11,739 nt of DNA from Bryobacterales bacterium. GTDB taxonomy: Bacteria; Acidobacteriota; Terriglobia; Bryobacterales; Bryobacteraceae. Location: contig JALOKO010000058.1 in NCBI GenBank assembly GCA_025456495.1, positions 1 through 11,739 of the forward strand, read 5' to 3'. Positions within the stretch are counted from its first letter, which is position 1. Each line of letters starts with the position of its first letter. Position numbers and translations under genes: made by a program. Below, piece by piece: positions 1 to 9,021 of this stretch. The notes under the pieces were generated by a model. It did not search any database and was not told the DNA's origin. It worked only from the letters and a program-made list of their open reading frames with translations.

Positions 1-472
1 GTCTGGTCGCCCCCATTTCGGTGCGCGCCCGTCCCTACTGCATCCTGCACCCACAGGCCACCGCACCAGAAAAGATCTGGCCCGCGGCTCACTTTCAATC
101 TCTGGCTGCCTGGGTGGAACGGGAGCTTGGCTTCGAAGCCGTTTTCATTGGTGCGCACTCCGGTGAGTTGGAGCCCTTCAGCGGCTTCACCTGCATTGCC
201 GGCTCCCCGCTGAAGCAGGTGATGGGTCTCATCGCCGGCGCTGCGCTGTTCGTGGGCAACGATTCCGGCCCTGCCCATGTCGCCGCCGCCTTCGCCCGTG
301 CGGGCGTCGTCCTGTTTGGTGGCAGCGATCCCGTGGTCTGGGCGCCGTGGCGCTGCCCGCAGCTCCGCCAGATTGTTCACACTCCCGTCGCGGACATCCC
401 CCTCGCCACGGTCACCAGCACGCTGGCACAAACTGCCGCCCAACAGATGGGACGATCTCAGGGAGGCGCATC

Positions 473-476
<4 letters not shown>
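1..476 (+). CDS. Glycosyltransferase family 9 (LPS heptosyltransferase-like), 5'-truncated
   Basis: This is the C-terminal part of a GT-B fold, ADP-heptose:LPS heptosyltransferase-like enzyme that would add sugars to lipopolysaccharide core on the cytoplasmic face of the inner membrane. The reading frame is open to the window edge (first full codon at base 3), so the N-terminal acceptor domain lies outside. Visible family marks are the HPQA-x-EKIWP segment near bases 48-83, which begins the donor-binding domain, and the motif GNDSGPAHVAA at 255-287, followed by FGGSDPVVWAPW; both are typical of GT9. The GTG at 21 is internal, not a real start. The stop TGA (474-476) overlaps the GTG start of the msbA-like gene, so the two are probably translationally coupled, which supports a role in building or exporting lipid A-core. 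Which heptose or other sugar it transfers cannot be told from this fragment. Confidence 0.88.
461..466 (+). promoter_or_regulatory. Ribosome binding site of the msbA-like gene
   Basis: GGGAGG lies 6 bases before the GTG at 473. It decides the start: upstream in-frame codons (ATG at 347) lie deep inside the glycosyltransferase gene and would add about 42 residues unlike any ABC exporter N-terminus. Confidence 0.75.
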
Positions 477-2298
<1,822 letters not shown>

Positions 2299-2302
<4 letters not shown>

Positions 2303-3204
2303 GCACCACTCCACTCCCCACCCGCAGCATGACCGGGTTTGCCCGGATGAACGCCCAACTGAATGGTCGCGATTGCGTGCTTACCGTCAAGAGCTTCAAC
2401 CACAAGGCGCTGGATCTTCAGTTGAACCTGCCCTCACCCGCTGAGGCGCTGGAGAACGAAGTCCGCAAACGGCTGCGGAGCTGGATCAGTCGCGGCTATG
2501 TGCAGCTCACCATCCAGGTGGGACGCAATGGAGCAAACGGCAACCTCCAGCTCAACGAGCCCCTCTTTCAGGCTTGGCTGGCCGCCTGGCAGCGCGCGGC
2601 CGTGCTTGCGGGCGCCAATGACCCGCCTGAGCTTGAGGCCGCCTTGCGCGTTCCCGGCATGTTGAGCGAAGAGGACTCCTCCAACCCGGAGGCCTTTGCC
2701 GCGCAATTGCTGGAGGCGCTGGATCGTCTGCTGGCTCAGCATCGCGCCTTCCGCGAACGCGAGGGCGCCGCCATCCTGCAGGACATGTTGCAGCGCGCCG
2801 CGACCATTGCCGGCGCTGCCAGCGTCGCCGAGGAACTACGCGCGGACGCCGTGCAGTATTTCCACAATCGATTGCAGCAGCGCTTGGCCGACCTCCTGCA
2901 CGGGCAAACCCTCGACCCTCAACGCGTCGCGCAGGAAGCAGCCATCCTCACCGACAAGACCGATATCTCTGAGGAAATCACACGCCTTCAGGTACACATC
3001 CATGAGCTGAAGCTGCTGTTGGAATCCGGCGGCGAGATCGGCAAGAAGATCGACTTCCTGTTGCAGGAATTGAACCGCGAAGCGAACACCCTGCTTGCCA
3101 AAACCGCCAACACCGGGGATTTCGGACTCCGCATCACCAAGGCGGGTCTCACCATGAAGGCCGAGATCGAGAAGATGCGCGAGCAGGCGCTGAACCTGGA
3201 GTAA
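2299..3204 (+). CDS. yicC: YicC/YloC family endoribonuclease
   Basis: A 301-residue member of the YicC/YloC family (N-terminal YicC-like domain plus C-terminal DUF1732); members in E. coli and B. subtilis are reported to be endoribonucleases. The N-terminal family signature RSMTGFAR is at residues 9-16. The C-terminal DUF1732 block contains EITRLQVHIHELK, then SGGEIGKKIDFLLQE, then LNREANT (FLLQELNREANT is 253-264), and ends with the usual lysine/methionine-rich helix that binds the oligomer. The ATG at 2299 overlaps the msbA stop, which places MTGFAR at the expected distance from the start. A yicC-like gene directly upstream of gmk is a widespread arrangement, for instance yloC near gmk in Bacillus. 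The protein is cytosolic, and no truncation is seen. Confidence 0.93.
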
Positions 3205-3247
3205 ACGCAAGGAACGCCCGGCCTACGCCGAAGGAAGGAACAGCGCG

Positions 3248-3856
3248 ATGGTGATCATCATCTCCGCCCCCAGCGGATCTGGCAAGTCCACCTTGGTGAA
3301 TGAGCTCATCCGGGTTGTGCCGCGCCTTGCCTTCAGCGTCAGCTACACCACCCGCAAGCCGCGCGGCGCAGAGGTGCCAGGGCAACATTACCACTACATC
3401 TCCCGCCCGGAGTTCGAACAGCGCATCGCCGCCGGAGAGTTCCTTGAACACGCCGAGGTCTTCGGCAACTACTACGGCACCCACCAACGTTATGCCGAAG
3501 AAGCGGCCGCCAAGGGCTGTGATCTCCTGCTGGATATCGATGTCCAGGGCGGCATGCAGGTGATGGCCAGGCGCCCCGATGCGGTTAGCATCTTCATCGT
3601 GGCGCCATCGCGCGAAGTGCTGGAACAGCGCTTGCGCAAACGGTCAGAGGATGCCGAAGAGGTAATCCAACGCCGCCTGCGCGAAGCCTCCGCTGAGGTG
3701 AACTACGCCAGCCGCTACGGCTACACCATCGTCAACGACGACATTAAAGAGAGCGCCCAGAACCTCATCGCCATCGTCCGGGCTGAGCGCATTCGCTATC
3801 AGCGGCAACAGGACGCGCTGGCGCCCATCCTGGCCACCTACCTGCAACCGCGCTAG
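3248..3856 (+). CDS. gmk: Guanylate kinase
   Basis: Cytosolic enzyme that phosphorylates GMP (or dGMP) to GDP with ATP, essential for nucleotide supply and (p)ppGpp homeostasis. At 202 residues it has normal length. The P-loop is SAPSGSGKST (6-15). The GMP-binding region carries SYTTRKPRGAE (32-42), then PGQHYHY, and YGT (76-78). LLLDIDVQG (93-101) follows, then FIVAPS, and the lid with RLRKR (128-132). An AAGGAAGGAA purine stretch lies just upstream of the ATG and gives a plausible ribosome binding site. The gene sits 43 bp after yicC, probably in the same transcript. The rpoZ gene that often follows gmk is absent here. The stop codon lies inside a hairpin. Confidence 0.97.
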   Translation: MVIIISAPSGSGKSTLVNELIRVVPRLAFSVSYTTRKPRGAEVPGQHYHYISRPEFEQRIAAGEFLEHAEVFGNYYGTHQRYAEEAAAKGCDLLLDIDVQGGMQVMARRPDAVSIFIVAPSREVLEQRLRKRSEDAEEVIQRRLREASAEVNYASRYGYTIVNDDIKESAQNLIAIVRAERIRYQRQQDALAPILATYLQPR

Positions 3857-3886
3857 CCTGCGTCTCTCTCCACGGTGTAGGCTAGC
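3852..3886 (+). terminator. Hairpin over the gmk stop codon, possible terminator
   Basis: GCTAGCCT (3852-3859) and AGGCTAGC (3879-3886) are perfect 8-base inverted repeats. Five further base or wobble pairs inside shorten the loop to 9 bases. The gmk stop TAG (3854-3856) lies in the left arm. No T-tract follows, so this is not a classic Rho-independent terminator; it may instead act as an mRNA 3'-end stabiliser or a weak stop before the permease genes. Confidence 0.4.
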
Positions 3887-3963
3887 AGCACTACGGCGCC
3901 AGTTTCCCGGAACTATCCCTCCATCAGCGCGTAGGAGTGAGTGAGACAGGGTTCTATCGTTCC

Positions 3964-5229
3964 ATGTGGGATTCCATTCACACCTTCGCCAGCCAGACCA
4001 TCTCCAACATGTGGCGCTATAAACTGCGCAGCTTTCTCACCATGTTCGGGATTGCCTGGGGCGTGGTGTCTCTCGTGCTGCTGGGAGGACTGTGTGATGG
4101 CTTCCGCGAGGGCCAGCGCACGAGTATGGCCCAGATTGGCAAAGACATTGTCATGGTGTGGGGCGGCAGGACAGAACTGGCCGCGGCGGGCCAACCAGCC
4201 GGGCGTTTCATTCGCCTTAGGCAGAGCGATGTAGAGGCCATCCGCCAGCAGGTCTCCACCGTGGTTGGCGTCAGCGCGGAAGTGAAGAGCTTTGACTTGA
4301 ACGTGAAGAGCGATCACAACTCCGGCCGATTCCTCACGCTAGGAGTGAATCCGCAGTACCTGGAGTTGCGCAACTTCCCTCTGGGCGAAGGGCGTATGGT
4401 GCGACAGGAAGACCTGCTGCAGGAACGGCGCGTGGCGGTACTTGGGGCTGAGGTGGCCAAGCAACTGTTCCCCAAGCACCAGGCCGCCATTGGCTCTCGC
4501 ATCTATGTCCGGGACATGCCCTATCTGGTGGTGGGCACCCTCTCGCACAAAACCCAGAACTCCAGCTACGACGGTTGGGACAACGACAAGATTCTGGTGC
4601 CAGATTCCATGCTGGTGAAAGACGCGCCGTCCAACCGCGAAACCCGGACGGCTGGCTTGGTGCAGACCATCGTCTACCGGCCTGCCAGCGTAGAGCAATG
4701 GGCGCTTGCGCAGAGGCAGGTGCGGGAGCTGCTGGCCCGTAACCACAATTTCGATCCCTTGGACGACAACGCCATCCACGTCTGGGATACCGTCGAAAGC
4801 GCCCGGCAGTTCGCCCAGATCTTCAATGCGACTGAGATCTTCCTGAGCGTGATTGCACTCATCACGCTGGTGCTGGGCGGGGTGAGCGTGATGAATACCA
4901 TGATGATGGCCGTGGCCGAGCGCACTAACGAGATTGGCCTGAAGAAGGCTCTGGGCGCTTCCCGGCATCGCATTCTGGCTGAGTTCTTTGGGGAGGGACT
5001 TGTGTTGGCCTTGTTGAGCGGCTTGGGTGGTTGCCTGTTTGTATTCGGCTTAGCCGCAGCGGTAAACGCGCTCCCGTTGCCGGAGATGTTCTCTGGCATT
5101 CGCCTCAGCAATCGCACCATCGGCATTGTGAGCGCGTCATTGATGACCGTCGCAGTGCTCTCCGCGCTGCCCCCGGCATGGCGCGCTGCGGCCATGACGC
5201 CAGTGGAAGCACTGCGCTTCGAAAGGTGA
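3964..5229 (+). CDS. MacB/FtsX-type ABC transporter permease (first of a tandem pair)
   Basis: A 421-residue inner-membrane permease with the MacB layout. TM1 is at about 24-44 after the KLRS motif, followed by a large periplasmic domain (about 45-290). An FtsX domain ends it, with TM segments near 292-315, 345-368 and 385-403. The coupling-helix-like ERTNEIGLKKALGA begins at residue 319, and the protein ends with the usual ..AAAMTPVEALRFER. Such permeases normally pair with a MacB/LolD-type ATPase to move lipids, peptides or drugs, or to transmit force across the envelope. No ATPase gene is next to it. The start is uncertain: ATG 3964 has AGGG 12 bases upstream, whereas GTG 3937 would add nine residues but its AGGAG overlaps the codon. 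The gene is followed after 4 bp by a paralogue. The substrate is unknown. Confidence 0.87.
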   Translation: MWDSIHTFASQTISNMWRYKLRSFLTMFGIAWGVVSLVLLGGLCDGFREGQRTSMAQIGKDIVMVWGGRTELAAAGQPAGRFIRLRQSDVEAIRQQVSTVVGVSAEVKSFDLNVKSDHNSGRFLTLGVNPQYLELRNFPLGEGRMVRQEDLLQERRVAVLGAEVAKQLFPKHQAAIGSRIYVRDMPYLVVGTLSHKTQNSSYDGWDNDKILVPDSMLVKDAPSNRETRTAGLVQTIVYRPASVEQWALAQRQVRELLARNHNFDPLDDNAIHVWDTVESARQFAQIFNATEIFLSVIALITLVLGGVSVMNTMMMAVAERTNEIGLKKALGASRHRILAEFFGEGLVLALLSGLGGCLFVFGLAAAVNALPLPEMFSGIRLSNRTIGIVSASLMTVAVLSALPPAWRAAAMTPVEALRFER

Positions 5230-5233
5230 TTCC

Positions 5234-6496
5234 ATGCAGTGGCGCACTACCCTTATTGAAGCCCTTCGATCGTTGGCCTACTACCGCCGCCGTAGCGTCA
5301 TCACCGTGATGAGCCTCGCCTGGGGCGTGGCGTCGTTTCTTATCCTGATGTCCTATGGAAGCGGATTCGAAGTGGCGCTCACCAGCGCCTTCCGCGCGGT
5401 GGGGCCTGACTTGGTAATTACCTTCAACGGTCAAACCAGTACCCAGGCAGGCGGCTTGCGCGCGGGCAGGCCCATCCGCATGCGGCTGAATGATGTCGAG
5501 GCCATCCGGGAGAGCGTCCCCGCCGTTGCCTGGATCTCACCGGAACTCTTTGTCCGCAACCGCAAGGTGATGTATGGCACGACGGAAAAGGACTACCTGG
5601 CTCGCGGTGTCCGAGCGGAATACCAGTCCATCCGCAATATGAAGCTCACCCAGGGTCGCTGGCTGAATCTGATGGACAGCGTCCAGCGCAACCGGGTGGC
5701 GGTGGTGGGCGCTACAGTGGCCAGCGAGCTATTCCGGAACGGGCCTGCGCTAGGGGAGACGATCACCGTGGGCGGCATCCGCTTTGAGGTGATCGGCGTC
5801 CTGGAGGCCAAGGTGCAAATCAGCAACTACAATCGCCCCGACAACCACTGCCTGTTCATTCCGTACGAGACAGCGGGCATCTTCCGCGACCTGCAGCATC
5901 CCGACATGATTGTGTGGATGCCGCGCAGTCCGCAAGTGAGCGAACAGGCCATCCGTCAGGTGCGCGCTGCCTTTGCCGGCATCCATCGCTTTTCCCCCAC
6001 CGACGAAAAGGCGGTGGAGATCCTCGCGTTCAGCCAGTTCATGGGCATCATCACCGGAATGTCCTTAGCATTGCAAGGTCTGCTGGGATTTGTGGGTACA
6101 CTCACCTTGGGCATTGGAGGCGTGGGCCTTACCAACATCATGCTGGCCAGTGTCTTGGAGCGTACCCGAGAGATTGGCGTCATGCGCGCCGTGGGCTGTC
6201 GACGCCGAACCGTGTTGATGCAGTTTCTCAACGAGGCCCTACTGATCGTTGCCTTCGGTGGTGTACTGGGGCTGCTTTTCAGCGTGGGAGCCGTACACCT
6301 CATCTCTTCGCTGCCATTCCTCAGCGGCATCTTCGACGACCTCGGTGACGATGTGGGCAGACTACAACTGCAGTTGTCCCCGCTGGCGCTATTCCTCTCC
6401 ATGGGAATCCTCTTCGTGGTCGGCCTGGTCGCTGGCCTCATCCCCGCTATTCGCGCTGCGAACCTTGACCCTGTGCGCGCGCTGCAGTATGAGTGA
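5234..6496 (+). CDS. MacB/FtsX-type ABC transporter permease (second of a tandem pair)
   Basis: A 420-residue permease of the same build as its upstream neighbour: TM1 at about 21-41, a periplasmic core to about 270, then three TM segments near 275-302, 334-356 and 385-408. ERTREIGVMRAVG begins at residue 309, and the end is NLDPVRALQYE. Aligned stretches such as RVAVVGATVASELF here and RVAVLGAEVAKQLF in the upstream protein show that the two arose by duplication and have diverged strongly. An AAAGG site (5222-5226) lies 7 bases before the ATG, within the end of the previous gene, so the pair is almost certainly cotranscribed. The two probably form a heterodimer that recruits an ATPase encoded elsewhere (inference). 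The stop is 54 bp from the convergent CreD-like gene. Confidence 0.88.
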   Translation: MQWRTTLIEALRSLAYYRRRSVITVMSLAWGVASFLILMSYGSGFEVALTSAFRAVGPDLVITFNGQTSTQAGGLRAGRPIRMRLNDVEAIRESVPAVAWISPELFVRNRKVMYGTTEKDYLARGVRAEYQSIRNMKLTQGRWLNLMDSVQRNRVAVVGATVASELFRNGPALGETITVGGIRFEVIGVLEAKVQISNYNRPDNHCLFIPYETAGIFRDLQHPDMIVWMPRSPQVSEQAIRQVRAAFAGIHRFSPTDEKAVEILAFSQFMGIITGMSLALQGLLGFVGTLTLGIGGVGLTNIMLASVLERTREIGVMRAVGCRRRTVLMQFLNEALLIVAFGGVLGLLFSVGAVHLISSLPFLSGIFDDLGDDVGRLQLQLSPLALFLSMGILFVVGLVAGLIPAIRAANLDPVRALQYE

Positions 6497-6507
6497 TGCG
6501 ACAGAAG

Positions 6508-6550
6508 GGCGGCATCCGCCAGCGCTCCGGTGTGCATCCAGACAGGATGC
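6508..6550. terminator. Inverted repeats between convergent genes, possible bidirectional terminator
   Basis: The 54-bp gap between the convergent permease and CreD-like genes holds GGCGG-CAT-CCGCC (6508-6520) and GCATCC-agaca-GGATGC (6534-6550). In addition, GGCATCC (6511-6517) can pair with GGATGCC (6545-6551). The second hairpin abuts the stop codon of the minus-strand gene. No T-run follows on either strand, so termination activity is only suggested by position and GC-rich stems. Confidence 0.3.
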
Positions 6551-7858
6551 CTACGCGGGCATGGCGGGTGTCGGCGGCGGTGGAGGCATAGCGCTTGCAG
6601 GGCGCCTCCGCGCGAAATGCGCTGCCCAATCCACCTTCGCCGTCAGTTGCATCACCACATACAGCGTGATGATGGAAGCCACTGTCACGCACAGCGCGCT
6701 GTAGCCTTCCAGGAAGAAGCTGTACGAGAAACCCACCAGATAGATGAACTGCAGCAACCCCGCGTCCAGAAGGGCGAAGCGCATTCCCGCCACCAGCCGC
6801 AGGTACGAGACCGCCAGGAAGATTGAGACCGCCGCACTCAACAGGAACGCCACGTGGATGTCAATGTGATCCACCGTGTAGGCCAGCAGCAGGTGGAAGG
6901 CGAAGAACGCGGTAGCCAGGAAGAAGTAGTTCATTGCATGCAACGCGATGCCTCGCTTCAGGGTGAGCATCAGCATCAGGAAAAAGTAGAACAGCAGGGC
7001 GACCGGAGCAAAGAAGGTGATGCGTCCCGCAAGATCTCCGGGCTGCAGGCGCGCGGGCATCGCCATGCCAATCGATAGATCGGTCAACAGGCTTTCGTAG
7101 CTCCACTCCAGGTTCCACCCCTCATCGTTTTGGGCGCGGGAGGTGGCCGCAAGCGTTCCCGCCGGGAAGTCAATCCGCGGAAAGTTGGTGCGCATCGTCA
7201 ACTGAAAATCGTTCACCCGCGAGACGCCTGTGGGCAACGCGTAGGTCCATTGGTCCAGGCCTTGCGAGCGATAGGTTACCTGCAGGACAAGCTCCTCACC
7301 GGGCGCCAGATCGCGGTAGGCGCTCAGGATCGAGTTGCGGATAGACTGGCTGATATCCTGTCCGTTCAGCGTCGCCGTAAACCCATCGAAGACTGACTGG
7401 CCGGCGGGCAGGGAAAACTCCACGTATGCGCGACGCTGCTGAGTGGACGTGTTCGCCACGCGGTACGCAGCCCGGAAATCCACCGCATAGGTGCTGAACC
7501 AGGCCAAGCCCTTGCGGCGGTGCTGCAAGTCCAGCCCGGTGGAGATGCGCGACTGCGTCAGCACTGCGGGGATGGTGCAGCCATCCGCGTTGGCAACGGC
7601 ATCAGTCGGCCGTCCGTTTGCCTCCCCGCCAGGCCGTCCGTTCGCCTCCCCGCCAGGAAGACCTTCCGCTGGCGTATTGCCGCAATACCAGATCCTTGGT
7701 GACTGCTGCCGTTGCGGCTTGCCCCAGGCGGACTCCACACCTTGCCGCTGTTGCGAGGGCGCCTCATTGCTGCGCATGTATATGGTGGTGCCCAGAATCC
7801 ACCACGCCGCGCAGGTACACAGATAGATCAGTCCGACGCTGAGCGTATGGCCGGTCAT
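6551..7858 (-). CDS. CreD-like inner membrane protein
   Basis: A 435-residue protein with the layout of CreD: one N-terminal TM (about 6-28), a large external domain, and a block of about five TM helices (about 275-415), ending with a short cytoplasmic tail rich in Ala and Pro. CreD-like marks are VESAWGKPQ (41-49), matching the family's WG-x-x-Q segment after TM1, and the C-terminal LYVVMQLTAKVDW, like the family's MYLTRKIDW end. E. coli CreD (about 450 residues) is a CreBC-regulon envelope protein of unclear biochemical role; the function here is unknown. The linker at 68-84 has an eight-residue direct repeat. Its ATG overlaps the uppS stop (ATGA on the minus strand), so it is probably cotranslated with the undecaprenyl diphosphate synthase. 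The assignment rests on layout and short motifs only. Confidence 0.7.
   Translation of the reverse strand: MTGHTLSVGLIYLCTCAAWWILGTTIYMRSNEAPSQQRQGVESAWGKPQRQQSPRIWYCGNTPAEGLPGGEANGRPGGEANGRPTDAVANADGCTIPAVLTQSRISTGLDLQHRRKGLAWFSTYAVDFRAAYRVANTSTQQRRAYVEFSLPAGQSVFDGFTATLNGQDISQSIRNSILSAYRDLAPGEELVLQVTYRSQGLDQWTYALPTGVSRVNDFQLTMRTNFPRIDFPAGTLAATSRAQNDEGWNLEWSYESLLTDLSIGMAMPARLQPGDLAGRITFFAPVALLFYFFLMLMLTLKRGIALHAMNYFFLATAFFAFHLLLAYTVDHIDIHVAFLLSAAVSIFLAVSYLRLVAGMRFALLDAGLLQFIYLVGFSYSFFLEGYSALCVTVASIITLYVVMQLTAKVDWAAHFARRRPASAMPPPPPTPAMPA
7608..7655 (-). repeat. 24-bp tandem duplication inside the CreD-like gene
   Basis: Two adjacent 24-base units (7608-7631 and 7632-7655) differ at a single base, a silent Ala codon change (GCA/GCG). 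They encode PGGEANGR twice in the linker between the first TM segment and the external domain. The unit is a multiple of three, so the frame is kept. It looks like a recent replication-slippage product. Confidence 0.9.
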
Positions 7859-8646
7859 CGCATGCCTCCCGCTGCCACCTCTGTTCGTGTTGCGCCCGGC
7901 GTCGACAGCGCCCCAAACGTGCGCTGTCGACGCCGGAACTCGTCAAGTGCCGCTGCCAGGTGGCTTGCCTCAAAGTCCGGCCACAGCGTGCCCGTGAACC
8001 AGAGTTCGGCATAGGCGCATTCCCATAACAGGAAGTCGCTCAACCGTTGTTGACCACCGCTGCGAATCAGCAGGTCCACTTCAGGCAAGCGTCGCCCCGG
8101 CTCTCCGTAGACGTTCGCCAGCGAATAGTCAATGGCTTGACGCGAGAGGGTTGCCAGCGGTCCAGCGTCCTCCGGCGTCGCCCATGCGGCGGCCTGCGCG
8201 AGAGTCGCGCGCGAAGAATAGTCCAACGCGATGCGCAAGGTCAGGTGGCGGCCCCCGGCGGTCTGCCGCTCTGCTGAGGACATCGCCTCTTGCAGGGATT
8301 CCGGCAGGCGGTGTCGCCACCCAATGCAGCGGATCTCCACGCCTTCCTGCTGGCAGCGCGCTGCCTCCTCCAGCAGATAGCGCTCAAACAGCCGGAACAA
8401 CTCCAAGCGCTCTTCCGGCGGGCGCTTCCAGTTGTCGGCGCTGAAGGCGTACACGGAAAGATCGCTTACCCCCAGGGACGGCGCTGCCTCCAACACGCGC
8501 CGTAGGGCAACGGCCCCCACCGCATGTCCTTGACGGCGCGGCAAGCCACGCAGGCTGGCCCAGCGTCCGTTGCCATCCATGATGATGGCCACGTGAAGGC
8601 GCGGAAGCTGCGCACGGTCTCTATGGTGATAAGTACTTGGTATCAC
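7855..8646 (-). CDS. uppS: Undecaprenyl diphosphate synthase (cis-prenyltransferase)
   Basis: A 263-residue cytosolic or membrane-associated enzyme that adds isoprenyl units from IPP to farnesyl diphosphate in cis, making the C55 carrier lipid for peptidoglycan and O-antigen. Family motifs are HVAIIMDGNGRWA (catalytic Asp24), VYAFSADNWKRP (FSADNW is 68-73), and near the end DLLIRSGGQQRLSDFLLWE with Arg195 and Arg201, then AYAELWF (Glu214). The usual Glu of the R-T-S/G-G-E motif is Gln here (199), and the common ALNYGGR segment reads ALDYSSR. The start is GTG 8646: GAGGAGA sits 6 bases upstream, and a longer TTG start at 8661 would include that site. The stop overlaps the CreD-like start. A terminator-like hairpin lies directly upstream. 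Confidence 0.93.
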   Translation of the reverse strand: MIPSTYHHRDRAQLPRLHVAIIMDGNGRWASLRGLPRRQGHAVGAVALRRVLEAAPSLGVSDLSVYAFSADNWKRPPEERLELFRLFERYLLEEAARCQQEGVEIRCIGWRHRLPESLQEAMSSAERQTAGGRHLTLRIALDYSSRATLAQAAAWATPEDAGPLATLSRQAIDYSLANVYGEPGRRLPEVDLLIRSGGQQRLSDFLLWECAYAELWFTGTLWPDFEASHLAAALDEFRRRQRTFGALSTPGATRTEVAAGGMR

Positions 8647-8652
8647 AAAGTA

Positions 8653-8659
8653 TCTCCTC
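8653..8659 (-). promoter_or_regulatory. Ribosome binding site of uppS
   Basis: GAGGAGA (minus strand) is 6 bases from GTG 8646 and immediately follows the T8 run of the upstream hairpin. It fixes the uppS start; the in-frame TTG at 8661 would lie upstream of, and overlap, this site. Confidence 0.75.
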
Positions 8660-8680
8660 AAAAAAAAGCGCTATCGCGCT
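8660..8680 (-). terminator. Compact intrinsic terminator after the HTH regulator gene
   Basis: On the minus strand AGCGC-GATA-GCGCT forms a perfect 5-bp stem (8676-8680 with 8667-8671) and is followed at once by eight T residues (8660-8667). The regulator's TAG stop (8673-8671) lies in the loop and first stem base. The stem is short but GC-rich and the T-tract is complete, so partial or full termination is likely. The uppS ribosome binding site begins at the next base. Confidence 0.65.
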
Positions 8681-9021
8681 GCGTCAATCAATTTCTCCAT
8701 GTGGTCCAGGTAGCGCTTCAGGGCAGCCCTGCCCTCGCTGGTGAGGGTATACACCGTCTTGGGCATACGCCCCTCAAACGTCTTTTCGCACTGCACATAA
8801 CCGGCATCCTCCAGCTTGCGTGCATGGATGCTGAGGTTGCCGTCGGTGATGTCCAGCAGGGCCTTCAATTCGCTGAAGCTTAGGCGGTCAGTCACTGCCA
8901 GGCTACTGACGATGGCCAACCGGGTGCGCTCATGGATCAGCGAATCCGCAACCGGATTGCTTACCACCCGCATGACCCTCGCGGACGGAGTTGGGGTGGT
9001 CTTGCGTGCCGCCTTAGCCAT
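8671..9021 (-). CDS. Winged-helix transcriptional regulator (HTH_34/MarR-like)
   Basis: A 116-residue DNA-binding protein of the small winged-helix type (PF13601-like). An N-terminal Ala/Lys/Thr/Pro-rich tail (1-15) precedes helix 1 (NPVADSLIHERTRLAIVSSL, 22-41), the turn SFSELKALLDI (48-58), the recognition helix TDGNLSIHARKLEDAGYV (59-76), and a wing with KTFEGRMPKTVYTLT (80-94). A final helix (96-114) probably dimerises. No sensor or metal site is seen. The start is ATG 9021, with GGAGG 4 bases upstream; a longer frame to 9144 is the shadow of the preceding gene. It overlaps the end of the membrane protein gene by 8 bases, and such pairs often control their own operon or a transporter. The effector and targets are unknown. 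Confidence 0.88.
   Translation of the reverse strand: MAKAARKTTPTPSARVMRVVSNPVADSLIHERTRLAIVSSLAVTDRLSFSELKALLDITDGNLSIHARKLEDAGYVQCEKTFEGRMPKTVYTLTSEGRAALKRYLDHMEKLIDAAR

Noticed and set aside
4339..4968. 209-codon minus-strand frame inside the first permease gene
   Set aside because: The permease frame carries clear domain motifs and TM pattern; the antisense product is His/Gln-rich with no recognisable domain.
7608..7655. CRISPR-like or regulatory direct repeats
   Set aside because: There are only two adjacent units without spacers, inside a gene and in frame; it is a coding tandem duplication.
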